DNA from: Paenibacillus sp. JCM 10914
GTDB taxonomy: Bacteria > Bacillota > Bacilli > Paenibacillales > Paenibacillaceae
Length of the DNA: 64,000 nucleotides
Direction: 5' to 3'
NCBI RefSeq assembly: GCF_001315105.1
Contig: NZ_BAZR01000001.1
Location: 310,001-374,000 of the forward strand
Shown here: positions 51,856-60,936 of the stretch, piece after piece
How positions within the stretch are numbered: the first letter of the stretch is position 1
How the letters are laid out: every line of letters begins with the position of its first letter
The notes under the pieces: model-generated
What the model was told of the DNA's origin: nothing
What the model saw: the letters and a program-made list of their open reading frames with translations, nothing else
Databases searched by the model: none
Translations under genes and position numbers: made by a program

Positions 51856-52284
51856 ATGGCATTTGAAAATCCAGCACGTGAGGAAATCGCGGAAATTTTG
51901 CGAAATGCGGGCAATATCGCCGTCGTCGGTCTGTCTGATCGTCCAGATCGTACCTCGCACATGGTCGCAGCAGCCATGCAGCAGCGAGGCTACCGGATTA
52001 TTCCGGTAAACCCTGTGGTATCCGGGGATATTCTGGGGGAGAAGTGTTATTCCTCGTTGAAGGATATACCTGAACCCGTGCAGATCGTGAACGTGTTCAG
52101 ACGAAGCGAGCATTGTGCAGAGATTGCACAGGAAGCAGCCGATATCGGGGCGAAGGTGCTCTGGCTTCAGCAAGGGATCGTCAACGAAGAGGCGGCTGCA
52201 ATCGCGGAGCGAAGCGGCATGATCGCCATCATGGACCGCTGCATCAAGGTTGAAGATTCCATCGCCCTGGGAGGCGGACGTTAA
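51856..52284 (+). CDS. CoA-binding domain protein (YccU/YneT-like)
   Basis: 142 aa Rossmann fold: 'NIAVVGLSDRPDRTSHMVAA', 'YRIIPVNPVVSGDILGEKCY', 'VLWLQQGIVNEEAAAIAERS' and 'IMDRCIKVE'. Members bind CoA or are metabolic accessory proteins of unknown role. AAAGGCGGGG lies before the ATG. It probably follows aroA in one transcript (51-base gap). Confidence 0.88.
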   Translation: MAFENPAREEIAEILRNAGNIAVVGLSDRPDRTSHMVAAAMQQRGYRIIPVNPVVSGDILGEKCYSSLKDIPEPVQIVNVFRRSEHCAEIAQEAADIGAKVLWLQQGIVNEEAAAIAERSGMIAIMDRCIKVEDSIALGGGR

Positions 52285-52425
52285 TCCGTTCTCCCGCAGA
52301 TGGCAATAAGGCGCGTTATGATACGGCAGGTTTCGTGAATGAAGGAAAGATGAACTGGTACACCAGTCCTCGTCATCCACCATTCGTGAAGCTTGCCGTT
52401 TTTCGTTGAAGCAGCGCTAATCCTT

Positions 52426-52454
52426 TTGACAAAATCAGGCTCAAGATATACCAT
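52426..52454 (+). promoter_or_regulatory. Candidate SigA promoter of nagE-ptsP
   Basis: A consensus TTGACA at 52426-52431, then TACCAT at 52449-52454 with a 17-base spacer (or TATACC with 15). It is 24 bases before the start codon. Confidence 0.45.
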
Positions 52455-52477
52455 CAAGGATAGAAAGGAGGCTCGCC

Positions 52478-54360
52478 TTGAATTGGTTGGGATCATTACA
52501 GCAACTGGGCAGAGCGGTTATGCTCCCTACGATGGCGCTTCCTGCGGCAGCTCTCCTGCTTAGCGTGGGCAGTTTGCCATGGTCGGCGTGGGGGATGGGT
52601 ACTTTAGGAGAGATCGCCCAAGCAGCCGGACATGGCGTATTCTATTATATGCCCTATCTATTCGCGATCGGTGTGGCCTGGGGGCTGTCCAATCAGGGCG
52701 GCCCGGCTGGACTCGCGGCACTGGCGGGCATGTTCATATACGATCAGGTCATTTCCCGTGTGGGTGATGGCAGCATACATCCTTCCACCTTGATCGGAAT
52801 CATTTTTGGTGTGATGTCCGGATATGTATACAACCGCTTTAAACATATTAAACTTCCGGAGGCGATCCAGTTTTTTGGTGGCTCCCGGTTTGTTCTGCTG
52901 TTTATGGGGCTGTTTTCCACCATATTTGCCTGGATGATGCTGAGGCTGGCGCCTTTTGTACAGAGTGGCTTGGACTCGTTCTACGAGTTGACCGTACATA
53001 TGGGCGCTTTCGGTTTGTTTTTGTACGGTATTCTGTACCGGGTACTTACTGCGTTCGGACTTCACCATTTATTGAATAACCTATATTGGTTTCAGCTCGG
53101 TTCTTATGAAACCGAGGACGGTACCATCGTCCAGGGAGATTTGCCACGATTCTTTGCCGGCGACCCCACTGCGGGTGACTTCATGGCCGGGTTATTCCCG
53201 ATTATGATGTTTGCTTTGCCGGCGATTGCGTTTGCCATCATTCAAGAGGCTCGGGAAGATTTGAAGCCGAAGGTGAAGAAGACGTTTATGCGCTCTGCGC
53301 TCGTCTGCTTCTTAACGGGGGTATCCGAGCAGATCGAGTTTGCGTTTTTGTTTGCATCGCCTTATCTGTATGTTCTTCACGCGCTCATGGCTGGATTCGC
53401 ATGGTGCTTACCTATACATTTAATATTCATCACGGTTTTTCCTACTCGGCGGGCTTTATTGATTACGTGCTCAACTATCATTTATCCCAGAATGCCTGGA
53501 TGATCATACCGATTGGAATCGTATACGGACTTGTGTATTACTTTCTGTTCCGATGGGCCATTCGAAGGTTTGGCATACCGACACCCGGGCGCGAGGAAGG
53601 CTCGGCGCTGGAAGGGCGCGCGGGAGATATTCCTTATCAGGCTCCGCTTATTCTGGAGGCGCTTGGAGGCAAGGAAAATATCGTGCTCGTTCAGTCTTGC
53701 ATGACGCGTCTGCGACTCACGGTCAAGGAAGACCGCCAGATTGATTCGGATGCATTGAAATTGCTCGGATCGGCAGGGATCATTAAGCTGGGCGGCGGTA
53801 ATGTACAGGTTGTGTTCGGCACGTACTCCGAGCTGATCCGGGAGGAAATCAACAAGCTGATGCAGCAGGATTTGCCGCGCGTATTGTTCAGTGCTCCCGT
53901 GCAGGGGCGTATGCTCCCGATCGATGAGGTGCCTGATGATATTTTTGCAGCCAAACTGGTAGGCAACGGCGTAGCGTTCATTCCGGAAAAAGGTGAGCTC
54001 GTATCACCGGTGTATGGCACGGTCATGCATATTTATCCAACGATGCACGCCATTGGGATATCGACACCGGAAGGGCTTGAGGTGTTGATCCATATCGGGA
54101 TTGATACTTCGCAGCTGAAGGGGCCGTTTACGGCTGTCGTGAAGGAAGGGGATACCGTTGAACCGGGGCAACTGTTGGTTAGGTTTGATCTGGCGTATCT
54201 AAAGACACATGCCGCATCGCTAGCCACACCGATGGTCATCACCAATCCTGATAAGGTAAGGTCCTGGAGTTATGCTCCATTCAAGTCCGTAAAGAGAGGG
54301 CAGTCATCTGTCATGTCCGTCGTATTAAACGAGAGTAATGCTGGGGGTAGAGAATCATGA
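52478..54360 (+). CDS. nagE: PTS EIICBA transporter, N-acetylglucosamine type, one-base frame break
   Basis: Restored length 627 aa. EIIC (about 1-360) forms the channel; EIIB has the phospho-Cys in 'VLVQSCMTRLRLTVKED'; EIIA has the phospho-His in 'EVLIHIGIDTSQLKGPF'. The frame breaks near 53400 and resumes as 'MVLTYTFNIHHGFSYSAGFI', 'DYVLNYHLSQNAWMIIPIGI', which points to the GlcNAc rather than glucose subgroup. One added base (for example GCC ATG GTG) restores it. The start is TTG 52478 with AAGGAGG 7 bases upstream. It overlaps ptsP by ATGA. The sugar assignment is by resemblance. Confidence 0.87.
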
Positions 54361-56120
54361 TACAAGGCATTGGCGCAGCAATAGGCATAGCTATCGGGAA
54401 GGCTTTCGTACTGCCGCACTGGGAGCTGGACTTACCAGACTCCCAGATGGACGCTGTCGATTTGGCCAGAGAGTTCGAGCGTTTATATGAAGGCATACGA
54501 ACCTCCAAGAACGAAATCGAGTTTATCAAGAACGAATTCAAAGAGATGGTTGGGCCGGAAGAGTCACAGATATTCGACGCCCATCTGGCTATACTCGAGG
54601 ATCCTGTGTTTATGAATGAAATACAGGGCATCATTGAGCGGCAGTATAAGGCCGCCGAGGTAGCGGTTAAAGAGGCGATCGATCATTTTGTGTCCATGTT
54701 CGACTTGTTGGATGACGAATATATGAAGGAGCGGGCGCTGGATATCAAGGATGTCGGCAACCGGCTGCTTAAGCATCTGTTGGGCGCACCGGAGGTCAAG
54801 CTACCAGCAGATACACAGCCGTATATTCTGGTAGCCAAAGAGCTGTCGCCTTCGCAACTTGTTCATCTTAATCCTTCTCACGTTCTTGGCATCTTGACGA
54901 TGACTGGAGGCAAGACTTCTCACTCGGCGATTATGGCACGCGCGCTGGGAATCCCCCTCGTAACGGGCATTGAGAATAAACTGGATAAGCCGATTCAGAC
55001 CGGCGAGTTATTAATTGTAGATGGCGATGAGGGCTTAGTGTATCTGGAACCGGAAGCACTCATTGTGGAGCGATATGAAGGCATACGAGACCAACAGCGC
55101 AAGAAGAAAGAGCAGCTGCAACTTCTGGCGGCCGTCGAAGCGGTAACGAAGGACGGAACGTACTTTAATCTGGCCGCCAATTTGAACTCCGTGAAGGAGC
55201 TTGACATTGCGCTGCGAAACGGGGCACAGGGAGTCGGGTTGTTCCGTACTGAATTCCTGTATATGGATCGTCATGATTTTCCGACGGAGGATGAACAGTA
55301 TGAAGTATATAGATATGTAGCAGAGAACGCGGACCAAGCACCTGTGGTCATCCGAACGCTTGATATCGGCGGCGACAAGCAGCTTGATTACTTCTCATTA
55401 CCGGAAGAGGAGAACCCCTTCCTGGGCTATCGGGCGATCCGGATTAGTCTAGATCGAACTGAGTTGTTCCAGACGCAGCTTACCGCCATTCTAAGAGCAA
55501 GCGCTTATGGAAACGTTAAGATTATGTATCCGATGATTTCCTCGGTTGAGGAAGTGAAGCAGGCTAATGTGATATTGCGGCGTGCGATGGCTGATATGGA
55601 GCAGCGCGGACTCCCTTATGACGCCCATATTCAGGTAGGCATCATGATCGAGGTACCTGCTGCTGTCACGATTGCCGATCTGTTAGCCGAGGAATCGGAT
55701 TTCTTCAGTATCGGTACGAACGATCTCGTGCAGTACGTGCTGGCGGTGGATCGGATGAATGAACAAATTGCCCATATGTACCATCCGTTTCATCCAGCGG
55801 TGTTGCGCATGCTTCGTTCTACTGTCGAAGCCGCGCATGCGGCGGGGATACCGGTCAGTGTCTGTGGTGAAATGGCGGGAGATGAACGTGCGATTCCGCT
55901 ATGGCTGCAGCTTGGCGTACATGATCTGAGCATGTCACCTCAATCGGTGCTGCGTGTGAAGCACCGGATCTTGAACACCAACGCGGTTGAAGCTAAAGAG
56001 GAAGCGGCCGCCTGCTTTACGCTTCGCACCAGTTCTGCAGTCGAGGAGCGGCTTAGCGCTTTTGCGGAACGCAGCAGTTATATCAAAGGCAACAACGGTA
56101 CGGATAGCACGGCGTCTTAG
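54357..56120 (+). CDS. PTS enzyme I (phosphoenolpyruvate-protein phosphotransferase)
   Basis: 587 aa. Transfers phosphate from PEP to HPr, the first step of all PTS uptake. Phospho-His189 lies in 'LTMTGGKTSHSAIMARALGI'; PEP-binding 'GLFRTEFLYMDR' and 'EVPAAVTIADLLAEESDFFS' and the Cys motif 'VSVCGEMAGD' are present. It sits in an operon with nagE rather than with ptsH, so it may be a second enzyme I dedicated to this transporter; that is inference. Ends before a strong terminator. Confidence 0.93.
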   Translation: MIQGIGAAIGIAIGKAFVLPHWELDLPDSQMDAVDLAREFERLYEGIRTSKNEIEFIKNEFKEMVGPEESQIFDAHLAILEDPVFMNEIQGIIERQYKAAEVAVKEAIDHFVSMFDLLDDEYMKERALDIKDVGNRLLKHLLGAPEVKLPADTQPYILVAKELSPSQLVHLNPSHVLGILTMTGGKTSHSAIMARALGIPLVTGIENKLDKPIQTGELLIVDGDEGLVYLEPEALIVERYEGIRDQQRKKKEQLQLLAAVEAVTKDGTYFNLAANLNSVKELDIALRNGAQGVGLFRTEFLYMDRHDFPTEDEQYEVYRYVAENADQAPVVIRTLDIGGDKQLDYFSLPEEENPFLGYRAIRISLDRTELFQTQLTAILRASAYGNVKIMYPMISSVEEVKQANVILRRAMADMEQRGLPYDAHIQVGIMIEVPAAVTIADLLAEESDFFSIGTNDLVQYVLAVDRMNEQIAHMYHPFHPAVLRMLRSTVEAAHAAGIPVSVCGEMAGDERAIPLWLQLGVHDLSMSPQSVLRVKHRILNTNAVEAKEEAAACFTLRTSSAVEERLSAFAERSSYIKGNNGTDSTAS

Positions 56121-56131
56121 TTCTTCATGAC

Positions 56132-56183
56132 AACAGCCGCTTATCTGCCTGCGATCCATCGCATGCAGATAAGCGGCTGTTTG
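56132..56183. terminator. Terminator of nagE-ptsP
   Basis: ACAGCCGCTTATCTGC pairs perfectly with GCAGATAAGCGGCTGT, followed by TTTG. It probably also ends the convergent PfpI-type gene. Confidence 0.85.
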
Positions 56184-56195
56184 TGGTCAGTAACT

Positions 56196-56723
56196 TCAGT
56201 TCTTCTTGGCGAGCGCATCACAGAATGCTTGGCCATACGGCGGCAGATCAGGTGGACGGCGCGCCGATATGATGTGGCCATCGGTGACGACTGCTTCATC
56301 TTTCCAGGTCGCGCCTGCATTCTCCATGTCATCGCGAATGCCTGGTGTAGAGGTGACGGTAACGCCATTCAGGATTTTGGCAGATATGAGCACCCAGCCG
56401 GCATGACAGATCTGTCCGATCGGCTTCTGGTCTGCATGCATTTCTTGTATAAGCTGCAGTACCTTGTCGTAACGGCGGAGCTTGTCCGGCGCCCAACCCC
56501 CGGGTACGAGAATACCGTCATAATCCTGACTATCGAGTTCATCGAACGCGTATTCAGCTTGGGCAGGGACACCGTATTTGCCGATGTAAGTTTTTCCTTT
56601 CTCATAACCGGCGAGGTGAACTTCAGCTCCCTCCTCTCGTACTCTATATACTGGGTACCATAGCTCTAAATCCTCAAATTCCTCGTCTACTAGCGCGATT
56701 ATCTTTTTTCCTGCAAGTCTCAA
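56196..56723 (-). CDS. DJ-1/PfpI-family protein (TTG start)
   Basis: 175 aa. 'KKIIALVDEEFEDLELWYPV' opens the fold with Glu of the active site, 'YDGILVPGGWAPDKLR' follows, and the nucleophile elbow is 'QICHAGWVLISA' with Cys. The start is TTG 56721-56723, 8 bases after AAAGGAG; a longer frame upstream lacks a site. Members act as proteases, chaperones or deglycases; which holds here is unknown. Confidence 0.88.
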   Translation of the reverse strand: MRLAGKKIIALVDEEFEDLELWYPVYRVREEGAEVHLAGYEKGKTYIGKYGVPAQAEYAFDELDSQDYDGILVPGGWAPDKLRRYDKVLQLIQEMHADQKPIGQICHAGWVLISAKILNGVTVTSTPGIRDDMENAGATWKDEAVVTDGHIISARRPPDLPPYGQAFCDALAKKN

Positions 56724-56889
56724 TTGGATCGGCTCCTTTGCACTAAGTTGCAACTATTGTATCAGAAACAGAGTCTACCTTCACGTCAGTGGAGAGAGGG
56801 GAATTTATTATGGTAAATAAAGCTTCATCACAAATTAGCAGGATTCTTTGGTATGATAGTCGAATAGAACTATTTTAGTTGACAAATTT

Positions 56890-57396
56890 GTGACAAATGA
56901 TAGGTACGAGATTATGGAAACAGGATTTGAGGTGGGCGTTGTGTTGAAGACCTGCAATTGCGGACAACGAATGAAGTTGGAATTACGGAAGCTGATTCAT
57001 GAGAGAAGAACCCGAATATGCCATGTTCCTGTCTATGCTTGTCAGAACTGCAAGCGACATGAACTGTTGCCGCTGATTAAAGCGGACCTGGTTCGTTACC
57101 TGACATCGCTTAGCGACCAGGAGTCGAGCAAGATTCGCGTCTCTTTTGCAGACGTCAATGAGCCTGCTCATGTGCTTCGGGAAGTGTTTCGTACATACGC
57201 TGATGAATCAGCAGATGATTTTCAGGTACGCTGTAAGGAAGCCTTTGATGAGCGAATCAACATGCTTTTGGACTTATTTCGGTATGCTCAGACGATGAAA
57301 GATGCGGATTGGATGAAGCAAATCGAAGGAAGGCTGGAGCAGGTTAGTACACTAAAAACAGTCCTTCCTGAAAATTCAAGCAATTTTGCGAGATGA
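56890..57396 (+). CDS. Hypothetical protein with N-terminal zinc-ribbon-like Cys motif
   Basis: Up to 168 aa; the ATG at 56914 ('METGFEVGVVLKTCNCG') is a better start by position, but no start has a strong ribosome site. Four Cys in 'TCNCGQRM' and 'VYACQNCKRHE' could bind zinc. The rest is helical, 'CKEAFDERINMLLDLFRYAQ' and 'DADWMKQIEGRLEQ'. Its own promoter-like TTGACA lies at 56879. Not recognised; it precedes ccpA but 300 bases separate them. Confidence 0.65.
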   Translation: MTNDRYEIMETGFEVGVVLKTCNCGQRMKLELRKLIHERRTRICHVPVYACQNCKRHELLPLIKADLVRYLTSLSDQESSKIRVSFADVNEPAHVLREVFRTYADESADDFQVRCKEAFDERINMLLDLFRYAQTMKDADWMKQIEGRLEQVSTLKTVLPENSSNFAR

Positions 57397-57694
57397 TTTT
57401 CAGAAAATTTTCTTGGCAGTTGGATTTTTCACGCACTTTTTGTTAGGATAGGAGATAAGGACTTCAATACAGTATAGGAATGTATATCCTGCTCCAGCGT
57501 TGACAAAACTGATTACTAACACGAGCATCTGCAGGTTCTCTTGATTTCATCATTCCTATATTGCGACCGAAGTGCTGAATGTTTACGTGAACGGCACGTC
57601 TTGCCGTGTCATTGCACTAAGCAGTAATTTGTCGTATCATAAATTCAATTGGTATTGATCGAATGAAAATCTATTGGCAATGGAGAGAAGGAAT

Positions 57695-58703
57695 TTGACG
57701 GTAACCATTTACGATGTTGCGCGCGAAGCAGGCGTTTCCATGGCGACAGTGTCCCGGGTAGTCAACAACAACCCGAACGTTAAGCTCAAACCCGGAAAAA
57801 AGTATACGAAGCGATTGAACGTTTAGGATATCGTCCGAATGCGGTAGCCAGAGGTCTGGCCAGCAAGAAGACAACGACCGTCGGCGTTGTTATCCCTGAT
57901 ATTTCGAACTCGATCTTTGCGGAGATTGCTCGCGGAATTGAGGATATCGCTAATATGTACCACTATAATATAATCTTGTGTAATGCCGACAAGCGGAAAG
58001 AGAAGGAGATCCGTGTCATCAATACGTTGCTTGAGAAGCAAGTGGATGGTCTATTGTTCATGGGCGGAACGGTAACGGACGAGCATATCCAGGCGTTCCA
58101 GACTTCCGCAGTGCCGATCGTTCTGTGTGCGACTCGGGATGAGAAGGGGTCATACCCTTCCGTAGACATTGATCATGAACAAGCGGCTTACGACGCTGTA
58201 AGCACTCTAGTTCGACATGGACATCGCGAAATTGCGATGATCAGCGGTACGTTGCAGGATCCTGCTAACGGTTATGCCCGATTCCAAGGTACAAGAAGGC
58301 GTTGGAGGCTGCGGGTATCGAGTATCAAGAAGATCTGGTGCGAATCGGCAACTACCGGTATGAGTCCGGTGTCGAAGCGATGAAGTATTTCCTTGGACTG
58401 AAGAAGAAGCCGACGGCGATCTTTGCAGCAACCGATGAGATGGCGATTGGCGCCATTCATAGCATCCAGGACGAAGGATATAAAGTGCCTGATGATTTCT
58501 CGATTATCAGTGTGGATAATATCCGGATGGCTTCGATGGTCCGTCCTCAGCTGACGACGGTCGCACAGCCGATGTATGATCTTGGAGCCGTAGCTATGCG
58601 TCTGTTGACCAAGCTGATGAAGAAGGAGAATGTGGACAATCCTCGCGTTATTTTGCCACATGAAACGATCCTTCGCTTATCCGTCAGTCATGTAAACGAA
58701 TAA
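57695..58703 (+). CDS. ccpA: Catabolite control protein A (LacI family), two frame breaks
   Basis: Restored length 336 aa (family about 333). It starts at TTG 57695 after GGAGAG. The helix-turn-helix reads '[20 protein letters not shown]' and 'NNNPNV'; after the first break (near 57785, AAG CCT CAA restored) '[20 protein letters not shown]', '[20 protein letters not shown]'. The second break lies near 58290 (GGC TAC or GGT TAC). The effector domain ends '[17 protein letters not shown]'. CcpA binds HPr-Ser-P and cre boxes to repress secondary carbon genes; two good boxes occur in the window. CcpA rather than another LacI member is indicated by overall similarity and length. Confidence 0.88.
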
Positions 58704-58745
58704 GATGGATTGAAATGCTTCTGAGTGTGACGCCATATGACGATG

Positions 58746-58774
58746 AAAGCTCCTGTTTTCTAGGGGCTTTTTTT
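58746..58774 (+). terminator. Terminator of ccpA
   Basis: AAAGCTCCT pairs with AGGGGCTTT (one G-T), followed by more T. Confidence 0.85.
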
Positions 58775-58818
58775 CTGGTGAGAATATGGGAGCATATGAT
58801 GGACTAGGGGGAATTCAA

Positions 58819-59520
58819 TTGACAACACAGAGGATCGGTCTAATTGGGGCAATGGATGAAGAGGTCAAGCTGTTACTGGATCAACTGGAGAACAAGGAGA
58901 TTTCGGTAAAAGCTGGGGTTACCTATGCTTCGGGATTGATTCACGGCAAGCCCGTCGTAGTATGCAAGAGCGGAGTAGGCAAGGTGAATGCTGCCGTCAC
59001 GACCCAGGTATTGATTGATACTTACGGCGTTACCGAAATATTGTTTACTGGTGTGGCCGGTGCGCTGCATCCGGAGCTGAACATTGGGGACATCGTTATC
59101 TCCTCCTCTTGCATGCAGCACGATATGGATGTGACACCGCTCGGGTTCTCCCGCGGCATGATTCCTTATCAGGCGGTCTCGGATTTTCCAGCGCAACCCT
59201 CATTGGTTCAGCTTGCTGAAGAGGCGTGCACGGCACAGTCGGTGGAACGCTACCTTGTGGGCAGAGTGTTATCCGGTGATCAATTCATAGCAAGCCGGGA
59301 GACGGTTACGACGTTGTTTGAAGAGCTGGACGGTGTATGTGCGGAGATGGAAGGTTCCGCGGTCGCTCAGGTCTGCTACATGAATCAGGTGCCGTACGTG
59401 GTGATCCGATCGATGTCCGATAAAGCGGACGGATCGGCGCATGTGAACTTTCCGGAATTTACGGTAAAGGCATCTAAACGCTCGTATGAAATCGTGAATT
59501 ACATGGTAAGCAAGCTTTAA
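58819..59520 (+). CDS. mtnN: 5'-methylthioadenosine/S-adenosylhomocysteine nucleosidase (TTG start)
   Basis: 233 aa, the family length. Cleaves the adenine from MTA and SAH. 'IGLIGAMDEEVKLLLDQLEN' opens the protein with the catalytic Glu, 'CKSGVGKVNAAVTTQ', 'FTGVAGALHPELNIGDIVIS' and the purine-site 'CAEMEGSAVAQVC' plus 'VIRSMSDKAD' with the proton-donor Asp. GGGGG lies 8 bases before TTG 58819. Confidence 0.95.
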   Translation: MTTQRIGLIGAMDEEVKLLLDQLENKEISVKAGVTYASGLIHGKPVVVCKSGVGKVNAAVTTQVLIDTYGVTEILFTGVAGALHPELNIGDIVISSSCMQHDMDVTPLGFSRGMIPYQAVSDFPAQPSLVQLAEEACTAQSVERYLVGRVLSGDQFIASRETVTTLFEELDGVCAEMEGSAVAQVCYMNQVPYVVIRSMSDKADGSAHVNFPEFTVKASKRSYEIVNYMVSKL

Positions 59521-59534
59521 AAATGTGCACAAAT

Positions 59535-59600
59535 GAGGGTGTCCCCAACTAAACCATAGCATATTGGCCCTGGTGGTTTGGGGGACACCCTCTTGTTTTT
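59535..59600 (+). terminator. Long hairpin terminator of mtnN
   Basis: GAGGGTGTCCCC pairs perfectly with GGGGACACCCTC; the stem continues inward (AAC.AAACCA with TGG.GGTTT), followed by TTGTTTTT. Confidence 0.8.
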
Positions 59601-59697
59601 CGTCTTCACTCTGGCTCGGAGCAGGAATCAACGTAATTTTCGGTTCCCAGTACGCTTTCCTACTCGACCCATTCCGCAAAACTTGTCCGTGATGCGT

Positions 59698-59886
59698 AAA
59701 AAGGATGCGTATATGCAGGTTTTTTCATCGAAACCCATCCTTTCAGCGGTAAAAGATGCATATATGCAGGTTTTAATCACCCGTTCGTCCAACTTGCCTT
59801 GACTTGTACTAAAAGCCAGCACATTTGCAGGCTTTTAGTAAATATCGCCTTTTAGGCTCACTAATTCCTGCACATTTGCAGGAATT
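59698..59886. repeat. Dispersed four-palindrome element, copy B (inverted)
   Basis: Units at 59698-59725, 59751-59774, 59811-59836 and 59863-59886, with spacers of 25, 36 and 26 bases. Cores are GGATGCGTATATGCAGG, GATGCATATATGCAGG, GCCAGCACATTTGCAGGC and CCTGCACATTTGCAGG. Read on the minus strand, order, unit types and spacing match copy A at 33096-33284 (26, 35, 25). Stops in all frames argue against coding; a minus-strand frame contains a repeated 'KTCIYASF' only because two units are in phase. Confidence 0.85.
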
Positions 59887-59952
59887 TCTTTTAACAGTGA
59901 TCTATCGGGGTTACCCCGACGCTTCGCACGCGAAGAGTCTGATTAACCACGA

Positions 59953-60000
59953 GAAAAAGGGGCTGTCTGGCAAGATTAAAGATCTGTTGGGACAACCCCA
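59953..60000 (-). terminator. Terminator of acuA beside repeat array B
   Basis: On the minus strand GGGGTTGTC pairs with GACAGCCCC (inner AGATC with its partner), followed by TTTTT. The sequence resembles the hairpin at 32973-33021 next to array A. Confidence 0.75.
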
Positions 60001-60018
60001 TTGATTACTGGAAATCTA

Positions 60019-60651
60019 TTAATACATAAACCGCTGCCGGAAGCGGAGGCGGTCGAACTGCTCCTGGGAGGAGAGCGGTACCTGGCGGCCGATTCGCACC
60101 ATGAGACAGTTTGCTGGATGTGAGCAGATCTCCGGATCATCGGTAGCATACCATTCCATGTCTACCACCTTCATCAGCCGCTCCATCATTTTGCGATAAT
60201 CCCATACGTTCAAGCCGCTGCCTTTCAGGTCCCAGTGCCAGTAGTATTCGGTTGTAAAAACGATATAATTCTCCATCTGCTCAAACTCAAAAGCGGTCTT
60301 GATCATACGTTGTCCAAGTCCGAGCGAACGGTAATCCGTGGCGACTTCAATCGCACCGAGCTCAATCAAATCTTCCATATTCCCTTCCGACCAGCGTTCC
60401 TGCTCGTCAGGGTAGTGAAATGTAACGTAGCCCACAATCGTCTCGCGGTCACGCACGATAATAATTCTGCCTTCAGGCAGGCCTGCAATTTCCACCAAGG
60501 CTTCATGCTGCTCGCTAGGTCTGCGAAACGCCTTCAGATCTGGATGCATGGTGAGTTTGGATAGTTGTTCGGGAGGTACAGGTCCTTCGATGTTCAGGCG
60601 GCGGTATTCAGGGAACAAAACATGAGACTGGTATACCTTGCAGTGTTCCAT
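60019..60651 (-). CDS. acuA: Protein lysine acetyltransferase of acetyl-CoA synthetase
   Basis: 210 aa, GNAT domain in the second half ('LIELGAIEVATDYRSLGLGQ', 'RMIKTAFEFEQMENYIVFTT'). Length, the long N-terminal part ('LTMHPDLKAFRRPSEQHEAL') and divergent position next to acsA match AcuA of B. subtilis. AcuA acetylates the active-site Lys of AcsA and switches it off. The ATG has AAAGGAG 7 bases upstream. AcuB/AcuC are not next to it here. Confidence 0.92.
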   Translation of the reverse strand: MEHCKVYQSHVLFPEYRRLNIEGPVPPEQLSKLTMHPDLKAFRRPSEQHEALVEIAGLPEGRIIIVRDRETIVGYVTFHYPDEQERWSEGNMEDLIELGAIEVATDYRSLGLGQRMIKTAFEFEQMENYIVFTTEYYWHWDLKGSGLNVWDYRKMMERLMKVVDMEWYATDDPEICSHPANCLMVRIGRQVPLSSQEQFDRLRFRQRFMY

Positions 60652-60713
60652 CCGTTACGCTCCTTTCAAGTCCATACCCTACTTATAGCAAAAAAATAAA
60701 AAAATGAAAAGCA

Positions 60714-60743
60714 ATGACAGGCAATCCAGAGCTATGATATAAT
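60714..60743 (+). promoter_or_regulatory. Candidate SigA promoter reading toward acsA
   Basis: ATGACA (60714-60719) and TATAAT (60738-60743) are 18 bases apart. The leader to acsA would be about 190 bases and would contain the cre box. Confidence 0.5.
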
Positions 60744-60881
60744 CGTTTCGACATAAAACCTTCACAATTGTGACTTAAACGATATGTTTCCTTGCGAATC
60801 CATAGGGTTAAATACTCGGTGACTGTAACGTTCGTGATAACCCACCGCAATGTGTAAAATGGTACGTTTCATTCAATCATT

Positions 60882-60897
60882 TTGTAAGCGCTGTCCA
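60882..60897. promoter_or_regulatory. Catabolite-responsive element (cre) before acsA
   Basis: TTGTAAGCGCTGTCCA matches WTGNAANCGNWNNCW at 14 of 15 positions, 40 bases before the acsA start. Repression of acetate use by CcpA is known in B. subtilis. Confidence 0.75.
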
Positions 60898-60936
60898 CAA
60901 ATAGTAGACCGATTTGAGAATGAGGAGGATGTTATC

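Noticed and set aside
57592..57608. Inverted repeat ACGGCA-CGTCT-TGCCGT upstream of ccpA
   Set aside because: Short, no T run, no match to cre; noted as a possible operator but without support.
59628..59822. Minus-strand frame with repeated 'KTCIYASF' across array B
   Set aside because: The repeat in the protein is a by-product of two palindromic units being in phase; no ribosome site and stops in copy A.
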